Source: Rhizodiscina lignyota (Eukaryota; Ascomycota; Dothideomycetes; Aulographales; Rhizodiscinaceae). Taken from it: a DNA stretch of 64,000 bases. The translations under genes and the position numbers were made by a program. Location: assembly GCA_010015805.1 (NCBI GenBank), contig ML978123.1, positions 1,798,001 to 1,862,000 on the forward strand. Direction: 5' to 3'. Shown in pieces: positions 46,610 through 57,075 of this stretch. Position 1 is the stretch's first letter; each line of letters opens with the position of its first letter. Below the pieces are notes generated by a model. That model was not told where the DNA came from. It made no database searches and worked only from the letters and a program-made list of their open reading frames with translations.

Positions 46610-47315
46610 GTTGAATGTAATCCGCGACGACCGTAGTCAGTTAGGGACAATTAATGATCAAGAGCCATTAAGAAAATGTACATCAAAGAGGCGAACGGTA
46701 TTTAAATCTCGAAGTCCGTGTCCATAAACGGAGCATGCCGCCGTACGGTAAGCGGCATGTCAGGGGATACAAAGATACATTTATATCAACTTCGGCAGTT
46801 GCGTAGGGGTATTAGAAGGACGCGATGCGTCGCGGAAATGCCGAAGCCTTGCTTCTTTTCTGACTACAATTTCCGGCCGGTACGTACGCTGTAATAAAAG
46901 TGACTGCTAAGCTGCCGTGAGGATTTGTTTCCATCCGGGTGATGGGCATACGCTCCAGTGAGCATGGAGGACCACGAGCGTGAGCTGTACGTGTTGAGTA
47001 AATCTCGTGAGCGAGGAGCCCACTTGCATACCCGTCGGCTTTCGTAAGATATTGAAATGCCGGCGCGGTGTACTTACTTGAGAGGAAAGTCAAGAGACCC
47101 TCCCAGAACAGTGGAGTGTTTGATGAGGATCTCGGCAGTTGGGGTTGCCGCAAGTAGCCGAAGACATCAAAGTCAACTTGTCACCACCATACCATCCAAG
47201 CAACTACAAAAGGGATTGCCTTAGATCTGGTATATACTTAAAGCTCATTCTGATAGCGCCATCCTTCAAACAAGGCTCAGAGAATTCGAAGGTATTTACA
47301 GTTTAATACAAGAAA
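46610..47315. other. intergenic between P450 and ferric reductase
   Basis: Contains the P450 upstream region with the palindrome at 46734-46759. A 113-codon minus frame at 46812-47153 has no family features and is not called. Confidence 0.5.
46734..46759. promoter_or_regulatory. palindrome upstream of the P450 gene
   Basis: CATGCCGC (46734-46741) and GCGGCATG (46752-46759) form perfect 8-bp inverted arms with a 10-bp spacer. Inside lies a second palindrome, CCGTACGG (46741-46748). CGG/CCG halves are typical of binding sites for Zn2Cys6 dimers. No binding is shown. Confidence 0.5.
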
Positions 47316-49176
47316 TTACAATCCAAAGGCCTCTGCATGCCAAAAAGCGTCTCTACCCTTCTTTACCCACTTTCCAACGTCTTGTCTAAGCTCTGTACTC
47401 ATGCTTTGAGGTCCGCATACAAGCACTGCAACCCTGCTACCAGGGACGGCGAAGCAATCGCTCACAATTGCATCTAGACGTGGTCTGCCATACTTCACGA
47501 TCAATCCGGGGGTCTCTGCCGGAGCATCTCCGCTACTCCCCATCAGATGTTCCCTCTCCTCCAACTCGATATTCTCTCCAGCATCATCGTCTGCTCTATT
47601 TGTGACATGACTTGATGCAGCACCTGCCGCTTCTGTATCTCCGGATCCCCCTCTGGTCACATAGACCTCAGCACCGTGGCCTACATGAGGTAAGACTGTG
47701 TTGGCTTCCGCCGAAGGGAAGAACCATTTAGTATCCGCCAACTTCTGGACCGCCCAGACAAATCGGACTTTGTCTGCATGGCTTCTCCCATCTTTCCCAC
47801 GCGTCATGCATATGCTGCGCCAGAGAGGGACAATAAACGTGGCGCCGACACCACCAGCAACGAGCAGAATGCTGTCGAACTCTGTGAAATCGGGCAACCA
47901 GGAAGAAGCGCCGTAAGGCCCATCAATCTTCAGCCGCAATGAAGCCGCCTCTCCACTTCCCATTGATAGCGAATGCGCAAGGTCTGCGAGCTCTTTGGTG
48001 TTCCCCTTCATAGCTCGAGCAACAAGCACGACTTTGCGATCAAGCTGAGGAACAGATGCGACTGTAAATGGATTCGTACGAAGTCCAATGGTTTCCTTGA
48101 GTCGAGTTACTGCCGTTGAAGCCATAGATTGATGACGCGGTATCCGGAGGTAAACATGCGATCCGGGCCACCATGCACCGTCCGACACAGATTTGCGAAG
48201 GGGTATCTCAACTCGAATTAGGTTCGTGTCGGCGACCATGGATATAGTTCCATCATACGTTCGAAGACTGATGAAGCGCGCTATCATATGCAGGACATAG
48301 ACGACCAAGGTCTCCCAGATGAAGATGTGGGTTTGGTGGACATGGAAGTAAAGCAACGGTAGGACAGCCAGTGCTATGATAATGTGACTTGCGTAGAAAA
48401 CTCTGTAGCTCCATCGTCGGATCCAGGCCAGAGCGGTGGAGCCTAAAATGATGAATAGGGAAATAGAGGTGAGCCCAATGATCACAACTCGGCTGTTTTG
48501 CAAGCGATCGAGCAAGATGCCTTTCTGAAAGAAAGAGTTGAGGTAAAATATGGCATGAAGTACGAAGAAGAAGGTAATGACCCGGCCTAGGACTTGATGA
48601 ATAGCTTGAAGTTGTTCATGAGAAGATCGAGTCAGGATCTGCAATGGCGAGTAGGGCGTTTTTGTGGCTAGCAGGTAATGCATCGGCAGCTGTGATACTC
48701 CCACAATTCCGAACCGTTTCGTGAGTGCGAAATAGTCTAGAGACAGTTAGCATAGAACAATTGGTGGCCAAGACGGCGAATAGAGCGGTACCTTGACCAG
48801 TCTGGTTCACGCATAAAAACAGGAGCCATAAAGTCCAGAGAGCTCCTCCGACCCACTCCCCTCTCGTTCCCCAACCACGAATAACTTCCTCGCCCATCCA
48901 CCATTGGACCTGACGGCTGAAAAGCGAAAATCTTCTCAGGAAGCTGAGGCTATGTCTGTTCTGCTTTTCGGCCTTCAGATAAGGAGAGCTGGGCATCTCC
49001 GAATCCGGAGCCACCGCGAAGCGCGTCAGTGCCCATGATGCTATAAAGCGTAATTGAAGCAGCACAAGAATGGCAACGGCGGATATCTGAGCAATTGACG
49101 CATAGAGGTCCAGTAAGTGGCGCCTGTCGAGCTTGTCTTCCTTGGTGAGGTCCAGGAACGCGTATCCGAAAGCCAT
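47316..49176 (-). CDS. ferric/cupric reductase transmembrane protein (FRE family)
   Basis: Reduces extracellular Fe(III) or Cu(II) at the plasma membrane with electrons from NADPH via FAD and two hemes. Exons are 48792-49176 and 47316-48736, giving 601 residues. Hydrophobic spans fill the first 330 residues. Candidate heme-ligand His residues appear in HQVLGRVITFFFVLH and SHIIIALAVLPLLYFHVHQ. The FAD-binding motif is NPFTVAS (usually HPFT), and the NADPH motifs are GGVGATFIVP and VLVCGPQSM near the end. An acidic insert with ENIELEEREHL lies between them. It is on the same strand as P450 and Nudix. A CCAAT element is at 49223-49227; no GATA-type iron-regulator site is evident in the proximal 250 bp. 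Confidence 0.88.
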
Positions 49177-50333
49177 GGTGCGCAAAACCCCTGTTTATGC
49201 AGCCTCAACACCGATTTGACATCCAATGGCCGCGGCGCCGCAGTAATTGTAAAGATTTCAAACAAGCGTGAGTTCCGAAGACGAAGTGGAGTTAGAAAGC
49301 ATGTCGGCTACTCTGACGTGATGGCCGCGAAGATTAAAGGAGCTGACATCCCATCAAGCTACGTGGAGGTTCGGAGGTCGGGGCCAGCCACATCCAGAAT
49401 TGCGCAACCGGATTTGGACCACGGCGATCAACTCAAGTGCCTATTTTTCTAATAGCTAAAAATTGAATGGAGTAGACGTATCAGGATCGTGTAGGGGTCT
49501 GCATGAGACCTATGCAGTGATGCACGCGGAGGGTGGTTCTCCGAAGTATTTCCTCGATCATTGGGTGCTGTGCTGGCCCGATCCAGCCGAGTCGTCGTAC
49601 TCCATGGCCAGCAGCTACATTCTCTCAATGTATGATCATATATTCGAAGAGCGCACTACCACATCCAAAATGTAATCTGTGAAGCAATTCCGATACTGGA
49701 GGTCGACTCGTAGACAATCCAATGTCAGTGCAAATGTCAATCGAGTCAGTCTGATAAGTATAACTGCAGGAGGCCATGATGCCTGTGGTTGTATAAGAGC
49801 CTCATGAGAATAGTCGATTGGAAAGATCACTTCAACTATCCTGCCTTGCCGCTAGTGTACATGCATGCCACTAACCAAAGTGCACCTATGCCAGAGACTC
49901 AATGCAGGATGCCACGATACCACAAAATCAAAAAGGGTTCAAAGGAAAGACATTCCACCATGAGACATGCAGTCGTGATGACATGAATCAGCCTTTTCTA
50001 TCATCACATCTCGAGGGAGTGTGACTCTTAAACAAATCAGAGAAGAAGTGAAAGGAAAGCCAGTGGGGGAAAACACATGATCTCTTTGCTCGTACTCAAC
50101 TCCGCTCGCCGGGGCACTCATCTGACATCCATAAGGGATGAAATGACAAGTCAAGAACAAGTCTGAAAGACAATCTGGAGCTCTAGCCCCTGGGCGCAAC
50201 AATACCACCAGCGGGGTGCCCAATACCCAATCCACTGGCTTGGCTCAAGCTTCGATGGAACGATCCGATGCGCTGGAAGCCCCTGGCCATTATTAATAAC
50301 ACTTAATTGACCAAATCAAATCATCGGCGCAAC
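49177..50333. other. intergenic
   Basis: About 1.15 kb containing the ferric reductase promoter and the forkhead gene 3' region. Only short random frames; no gene or repeat recognised. Confidence 0.5.
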
Positions 50334-52838
50334 TCACTTTGTCAGATCAATACCACCTTCCTCATCACCTCCTCCAAGCATACTGCTCCTCTGAGCTGCG
50401 GGGGCAGCTCCGTTACCCGCAGTCGCAGAAAGCACAGGCGCAGTGCCTAGATTAAGTTTCGGTATTGGCGGTTGAGCGGGCACTGGTCCACCGGCAAGTT
50501 GGCGGCTCACAGGTCGCGAGATTGTGCGGCTAGGAGAGACCTCATCGACAGGGGAGTTGTCGTCGTCAGCAGAGTCGCCAAAACCATCGAGGTTGAGCTT
50601 GACACTGTTCGGGACGGGCGGCGAGGAAGCATGAGCAGTGTTTGGGCGGGTATCGTCGCCGTTTCCTCCCACGGAAGCGCCATTGACCTGTATCGCTGTT
50701 CCCATGTCTCCCTCACGCTTGTCGATCTGCATTGCATCTCCTTCTTCTTCATCTTCGCTATCATCTCCATTCTTCTTCTCGGGACTAGCGAGACCTTCAA
50801 GAGGCCTTGCTGGCGTGCTTCCAAGGTCTGCATACTTCCAGAACGGCGCGGGTGAGCTGAAGAGCATGTGCTGACTAGGTAGATGGGCAGTGCTTGGAGG
50901 TGCCAAGTGCGGCTTGTGTCTACTCAGCGGCGTCTGCAGCGCAAGTCCGCTGTTCGGATAGTCAGCGTAGTGACCGCCAAGGGCGTGAGGCGCGGATGTC
51001 GTTCCAGGATGCAAAGGTCCCAGCATCGGGGGAGAATTGGCGGCTGCCTCTGCCAGCGCAGCAGTGCGAGCGTTTGTGTTCACAGCGCTTGTATAACCGC
51101 TTCTGCCACCAGGAAGCTGAGCAGATGCACGAGAAAATACCGGCGTCTGCGCGCTCGGTGCGTCGTTGGCGAATCCAGACGCGCCATCGTTCTGCAGACC
51201 TGCATGGCGAGGCCCTCGCTCGGGGGTGTAGCTTTCGGTGGCAGTGGGATAACTCGTAAGCGGTGGCGTATCGCTGCGAGGGCTGGTTTTCATTTCCTCA
51301 TCTTGTGCGCGCGCGTTGCTAGCGGCGGAGGCTCTGGCCGCATGGCTCAGGACCCCTTGAAGCCGTTCAGCCGCCCGCATAGAGCTAGACGGGGCACCAG
51401 CTGCAGGAGAATTCGGTCCAGAAGAGCCAACACGCGTAAATGCCTTGCGAGGATTCGTGATGTTCTTCTTGAGGAATTCCTCGCGCTGATCAGCGACGAT
51501 CTGCCACTTCATACCCTTTCCAGGCTCATCCGTGGCACGGGGGACTTTCTCAAAACATTTGTTAAGAGACAAGTTGTGTCGAATTGAGTTTTGCCAACCA
51601 ACAGTGCTCCCGTGACGGTAGAAAGCGTAATGCTCCTTGATGAACTCGTAGATCTTGGCTAGGGTACATTTCTCTCCAGGACTTGCCAGGATGGCTTGAC
51701 CGATGAGTTGCGCGTAGCTGTGCGGAGGCTTTGTATCCTTATGATGGTCAGCAGAGTAATCGATGTCCTCCATACTCTCCAGAACCATCCCACGGCCCAT
51801 GCCAGGCGAAGGTTTGGATCTGCTCTGTGCATCTCTGCTACGATGGGTGAGGGGAGTGGTTGGTATTGGACCTGCTGCATGTGAGGCACCATGATGAAAG
51901 GAACGGGTTTGGGGAACATTGGTACCGAGGCCCCGAGGTGGAGCATACTGCTGCGAGGCACTTTGCGTCATGCCCGACAGCGATCCCCTACGTCCAGTTG
52001 GTCCCAAATGATCTTGGGGGTACTCGTCCTCAGTCTCGCCATCTTCAGTGAGTTGTGCCAGGATTGAGGGATGGACGATGAATTCGGACTGAGGCAAAGT
52101 GAACATCATCTGCGTTCCAACAACAGAGATGACAGCGCCGGAATGCAGATACGACTTGTCGCCCTTCTCGAATCTTCTATCGTCAATGAGGAGGCCGTTC
52201 CTACCATTGACGGTGAGCAGCCAATTGTCTTGCTCCGGAACAAACTCGATGATCGCGTGCAAGCGGGACACTTGTTGTTCCGGGCCCAGGTCGATATCGA
52301 TGCTGAAGTCGCCGCCTTGCGATCCTGCTGATGGGCTGGTGTCTGGACCACTTCGCTTCACTTGCGCAGGCTTGACGGGGCGACCGATAGTGAAGGAGGT
52401 CTTCTGAGCAAAATATGTCCAGTTCCTTCCCGAGACTCTCGCATACGCGTCCAGGCGGTCTTTATCGAGGAGGGCATTGTTGAGGGCGGAGGCGGCATTG
52501 ACGGTATAAGTCGCCACTTTCAACTTCGTGATGAATTTTGCCGAGTAGCTCAGCTGCTTGCTCCATGTGTTCTCTTCGTCGGAGGGAATTTCCTGAGGGA
52601 CGGTGGTTTGGGATTCTGGAGACTCAGCGCGGGCAACCTTGGCTGCCTTGACATTTCCCGCATTGCCAGTGACCTGCAAATGATAAGCTGCCTTTGTTGG
52701 CGAATGGTTGCTAGAGTGAAGTTGTACCCTTCTGCGCTTCCTGGTTGGCGTATTGTTCAGCATTTCCGCAGTTTCGGCATCGACTGGTTCTGGCGGAGGC
52801 TCTTTGGCACGAGCACGGCGACGTCCAGTAGGCGGCAT
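50334..52838 (-). CDS. FHA-forkhead transcription factor (Fkh1/Fkh2 type)
   Basis: A nuclear cell-cycle and developmental regulator in the yeasts. Single exon, 834 residues from the ATG at 52838; the frame is open further upstream but has no ATG. An FHA domain occupies about 140-250 (IGRPVKPAQV, SRLHAIIEF, NGRNGLLIDD). The forkhead domain is at about 370-460 (KPPHSYAQLIGQAIL, WQNSIRHNLSLNKCFEK). A nuclear-type basic run, PTRKRRR, is at 31-37. The C-terminal half is Pro/Ser-rich with many SP/TP sites and an acidic patch, likely for Cdk control. FHA followed by forkhead is the hallmark of this group and the length is usual. Confidence 0.93.
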   Translation of the reverse strand: MPPTGRRRARAKEPPPEPVDAETAEMLNNTPTRKRRRVQLHSSNHSPTKAAYHLQVTGNAGNVKAAKVARAESPESQTTVPQEIPSDEENTWSKQLSYSAKFITKLKVATYTVNAASALNNALLDKDRLDAYARVSGRNWTYFAQKTSFTIGRPVKPAQVKRSGPDTSPSAGSQGGDFSIDIDLGPEQQVSRLHAIIEFVPEQDNWLLTVNGRNGLLIDDRRFEKGDKSYLHSGAVISVVGTQMMFTLPQSEFIVHPSILAQLTEDGETEDEYPQDHLGPTGRRGSLSGMTQSASQQYAPPRGLGTNVPQTRSFHHGASHAAGPIPTTPLTHRSRDAQSRSKPSPGMGRGMVLESMEDIDYSADHHKDTKPPHSYAQLIGQAILASPGEKCTLAKIYEFIKEHYAFYRHGSTVGWQNSIRHNLSLNKCFEKVPRATDEPGKGMKWQIVADQREEFLKKNITNPRKAFTRVGSSGPNSPAAGAPSSSMRAAERLQGVLSHAARASAASNARAQDEEMKTSPRSDTPPLTSYPTATESYTPERGPRHAGLQNDGASGFANDAPSAQTPVFSRASAQLPGGRSGYTSAVNTNARTAALAEAAANSPPMLGPLHPGTTSAPHALGGHYADYPNSGLALQTPLSRHKPHLAPPSTAHLPSQHMLFSSPAPFWKYADLGSTPARPLEGLASPEKKNGDDSEDEEEGDAMQIDKREGDMGTAIQVNGASVGGNGDDTRPNTAHASSPPVPNSVKLNLDGFGDSADDDNSPVDEVSPSRTISRPVSRQLAGGPVPAQPPIPKLNLGTAPVLSATAGNGAAPAAQRSSMLGGGDEEGGIDLTK

Positions 52839-53677
52839 GGCGGATATGGATGTTGATGAGTGCAGGAATGTTTGTTGTGGGGGACGAAGGCAGGTGCGGT
52901 GGACCTTTAAAAAGGCAGTGTTGACCTTCACTTGCGCACACGAGGAAGGAAGGGGCCGATTTCGCTGTTGAGCAACGCAGCACACAAGCAAACACAACTC
53001 CACAGATTCGGCGGGTATTCTCTATCCCCGCTGGTTGATTCGCCCGTTGCGCTCCTCGCCCAATTTGTCGTCGTTGTGGGGTTTGCGCGAGAGTGTAAAC
53101 ATCCACGGCAGCAGGCACATCGACGACCGCGTTGTTTTGCTCTGGCACGCGGAGGAGGCAGCAGCAGGCCAAAGTCAGGTAGCCGCTGCGTGTGATGCGC
53201 TGCAGATGTGACGCTGGCGGTGAGGAGAAGGGGTTATCGACGCTTTCTCTCGGAAGGACAGGCGATTGTGCGTGAATTGGTCGATGTCAGTGAGCTAGGT
53301 TCTGGCCTGAGCGTGTAAAACGCGTCGGTGACTAAGCGAAAATCCTCCACTATCGTCGTCATCAAATCGGGTCAAGCCAGGCGCCACTCGGCGCAAGATC
53401 GCTTTCTCCGCCCCATATCTCAATCTCTTTGGTGTCTTGCTTTCCTTTTCTACATGCTACGGACCTTTGCAATTATAGACACAGTAAATTAATTTCAATT
53501 GCCCTCAGAGGAGAATTTTCTCACTTTCTTATGAGCATTCAGGTACATTCGAGGCAAAGCAAACAAGCCTTAACAGAGACCTTCACAAACTCTATTGTTT
53601 TCTCTTATGAAATCTCAATCATCACATTGATCACTCGTGTATGAGACTTGTCCATAATCGTGTTCTAATCCTTCAAC
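52839..53677. other. intergenic, divergent promoters of forkhead and DUF3602 genes
   Basis: About 0.84 kb. No gene is supported; frames across it are short and unlike proteins. Confidence 0.5.
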
Positions 53678-54237
53678 ATGTCCTGGGGTAGAGGTGGTGC
53701 GGGCAACATTTGGCAAGCTCAAGTAGAGAACAAGCGTGTAGCAGAAGTAAATGCTCCCACCTGCCATGATACACTTGTATTTGCATTTTGCTAATATACA
53801 TTAAGGATGTTGAAGCTCAGCACTCACAGTCAACCGCAAGCCCGAGTGCTCCATCAATATCGACCAATATGAGTTCTGAGCCACAGCAGTACGCTCACTC
53901 TGGTCGAGGCGGCGCAGGAAACTGGTATTCTCCCGTCGAACTCTCGCAGCACGGCACTTTCAGCTCGACATCTACATCGCCTACATCACCAAGTAGTGTC
54001 ACTCCAACCTCCGCCACGGCTACTGGAGCTATGCATCAGGAATTGCCTTCAGCCAAGAGCGGTCGAGGAGGCATGGGCAACTTTGTGTGGGGCCCTTCTG
54101 AGAAAGAGAAGGAGGAATGGGAACGACGAAGGCAGGAGGAAGAGAGAGTCAGGGCGCAGGCCACAATGAACGTGGATCAGGTTCTCGCAAAGCCTTCGAG
54201 CGTTTTCTTGCCGGCAGGTGAAGAAAAACGGATATGA
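53678..54237 (+). CDS. DUF3602 protein with GRGGAGN repeats (Par32-like)
   Basis: Exons are 53678-53746 and 53806-54237, joined over a 59-nt intron with GTAAAT donor and TTAAG acceptor, giving 166 residues. Three copies of a Gly-rich unit occur: WGRGGAGNIW at the N-terminus, SGRGGAGNWY near 60 and SGRGGMGNFVWG near 115. This repeat defines the family. Between them are Ser/Thr-rich stretches, and a charged helix (EKEKEEWERRRQEEERVRAQ) follows the third. Yeast Par32 is a TORC1-responsive phosphoprotein affecting ammonium transporters; the same role here is only possible. Confidence 0.82.
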
Positions 54238-54572
54238 GGAAGGTCAAATCTACATCTAGTCTTCAACCCTGGCGATCCAATCTACCGGAATATGAGAACC
54301 GACATATCTGCTGTATATAATGTTGATACATCTACGCCAGTGGGACAGAATTTGCTAAACCTTTTCTAAACATAGAGTGGAAGTGAGCAGGGTTCCCCGC
54401 ATATGTACGATATATGCACATAAGTAGTGAAACCGAATCTCGCGGTTTGTTTGTCGATTGCTGTAAGTCCAGAGCCGCATGCATCATGCAGCATGACCGC
54501 GAGTCAACATGGAGCGTGCCAATGATGTCTGTTGCATTCTTTCCTAAGACGATCTGAGACGTGGCAGCGAGC
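54238..54572. other. intergenic between DUF3602 and HET genes
   Basis: 335 bp with no recognised feature. Confidence 0.5.
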
Positions 54573-56725
54573 ATGCTTTGCGGCGTCTGTGAAAAACTAA
54601 ATCTTTCAGTCGATGACTTCATCGTTGGCAATATCGATCGAGGCACATTCTACGATGAATACTACGACCTTGGCACTGTGTGTAACGTCCGCCAAAGGGC
54701 CTCTTCTTGTTCCTTATGTCGCATCGCTCTCGAAACAGTTGATCTGAGCGAGCCCACTGGCCGGGATGATATCGAGAACAGCAACTGTCAGCTCCATTGG
54801 CAAAGCGAAGGCTTTGCGGCGGGCGAGGAGGAACCGAAAGTTCGCTTCTTGAAGGTCATTGTTCAATCATCATCGGTGTCAGTGCCTGAATTCCACCGCA
54901 TCTGCCTTCTCGGTGACGATGCACCTCAAGGAGCACAAAAGCTCTTCCTTGGGCGCAGAGTCCCTGACAAAATTTCCATTCATCGTATCAAGAGTTGGAT
55001 TCGGAGTTGTCAGAGCTTTCATGATGACAACTGCAATGACATAGTCAACCGACCAGAGTCCGAAATGCCGGTGAGGTTTCGGGTGCTTGACGTATGGAAT
55101 CTATGCGTCGTCCCTGAACCTCCGCCGGATTGCAGATATCTGGCACTGAGCTACGTGTGGGGCCGTCCATCATCGGTCTTGAAGCTGTCCACGGCCAACT
55201 TTGCAGAGCTGACAGAGCCCCGGGCTTTGAAACGAGAGTGGCACCAGATACCACGGACGATTCAGGATGCTATTGTCCTTACTTCTTCTCTCGGCGAACG
55301 CTATCTCTGGATAGACAGCTTATGCATCGTACAGGATGATGACGAAGACAAGAATGCTCTGATCCCATTCATGGATATGATCTATGACCGCGCCTTTCTG
55401 ACCGTCGTCGCGGCTACCGGCCAGAGCTCAGAAGCCGGATTACCGGGCCTTCACAAAGGTACGAGACGTAAGAAGCCAACTATCGAGCAGCTGAAGCCAG
55501 GACTACGCGTTATGTGCCCAAAGCATCTCGCCGATGCGTTAGACCAGTCTTATTACGACAGAAGAGGATGGACGTGAGTTGAAGCCCTCCCAGGGATATC
55601 CCTCCCTTTCCGCATGATGCATTCTAACTTACACGCAGCTATCAGGAAAAGGTATTCTCGAGACGTCGCCTCTTCTTCATTGATGGACAAGTCGTATTCC
55701 AGTGTCGGTCTGCAGTCTTTCGCGAGGATGTCGCCCTCGAAGATTGGAGGATCACATCCTGTCAAGACGAAATGGGCATGCGGTTCTTCAAGGGGCTGGT
55801 CGCGGGCGACGAGCCACAAAGTGTCTACGTCGCAACGCTTTGGGAGTACTCCAGTCGCGAATTTTCCTTCAATAGCGACGCGATAAATGCGTTCACCGGC
55901 ATTTTGGAGGTACTGGTTAGGCGACTGGTAGGCAACCCCGACCCCCAGAGCTCTAGTCACGGTTCGGTCTGTGGATTGCCGACCGCTATATTCGACTGGG
56001 CGCTTTTGTGGGAACCGGTAACTCCTCTGGAGAGAAGAGAGGGTGCATCTTGGCCATCTTGGTCCTGGTGTGGCTGGAATGGCCGAGTTTCTTTATTTCT
56101 TTCAAGCATGGACGATGCAGCGCTCCAAAACTGGCTGAGTTCACAGACATGGGTCAGGTGGCTTGTATATGAGCAGAGCAAAGACCTGGCAGCTACTCAT
56201 CTGCGACGGGTTGATTATGCCCATCGCCAGAATGCTCTCTTCCCGCCAGATCTGTATCCACCGGTGACTCTACCGCCATCCTCTGGAGCCGCTCACCAGG
56301 GACTGCTCAAGACCCAACCCCTCCAAGATCGCTCATGCAGTTTCCTCTATTTTGCTACACTGTCAATGACTTTCAGCGTACAGTCCACCGAGGTATTCCG
56401 GGGACCATGGCGTGGCTACCAGATCTGTCGGGGGGATGAAACTCCTTGTGGCAAAATATGGTTGGACGCGGAATGGAAATGCGCTTCTGGCCGGGAGCAC
56501 GAATTTTTGGCGCTCTCTGGAGCAAAGTCGAGCAGCATCGCCTACATCCAGCTGCCTGCTCGAGAAGCTGAGAAAGACGTGAATGAATGGGATGCATATC
56601 ACGTTATGATGATTCATTACCCCAAAGTTGGCGCTCCAGCACAGAGAATGGGGCTGGGAATAATTCTGCAAGAGTCAATGAGTGAGAAATTCGGGGCAGT
56701 TTGGAAAGACGTATGGCTACAATAA
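54573..56725 (+). CDS. HET domain protein (heterokaryon incompatibility type)
   Basis: Exons are 54573-55573 and 55639-56725, joined over a 65-nt intron with TTCTAAC branch point, giving 695 residues. The HET domain runs from about residue 185 to 330: YLALSYVWG, then IPRTIQDAI, RYLWIDSLCIVQDD and MDMIYDRAFLTVVAATG. A later conserved segment, YYDRRGWTYQEKVFSRRRLFF, spans the intron. The N-terminus has Cys pairs (CGVC, CSLCRIA). Most HET proteins of this architecture have no known trigger; some control allorecognition cell death. No partner gene such as a NLR or SNARE lies next to it, so a role in incompatibility is not shown. Confidence 0.88.
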
Positions 56726-57075
56726 GACACGATAGGTAAAGCCACAGTAGCATCGTCTTCATTTGACAGGACTACACACGTTAAGTTTTGAGAGAGTTGT
56801 TGAAGTTGAAACAAAGCAAAGTCGTTAGGCAAATATCCCAGAGCTCAGCGCTTGCGCACCTTGAGCCCACATGCAAACCCAGAAGCAAACCCAGACCAAG
56901 GGTGAAAAAAGAGAAGAATGAAAGAAGCCATTCCAGTGTAGTGATCCCCTGAACTCCACCCGCCTTCACGTCCCTATTTCATACAGTATCCCAGCTAGAG
57001 ATGTTGCCTCTAAGAGGCTGAGATGGTTGACCATGCTGTGTGGGGTAAAAATAAAAGGCCAGTTAGAAGATAGGT
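56726..57075. other. intergenic, convergent 3' regions
   Basis: 350 bp between the HET gene and pacC. No terminator-like structure is evident. Confidence 0.5.

Noticed and set aside
46812-47153. 113-codon minus frame between P450 and ferric reductase
   Set aside because: No recognisable domain or good start, and lies in a plausible promoter or 3' region.
50472-51587. Plus-strand frames opposite the forkhead gene
   Set aside because: Shadows of the Pro/Ser-rich C-terminal half of the forkhead protein; Arg/Cys-rich without motif.
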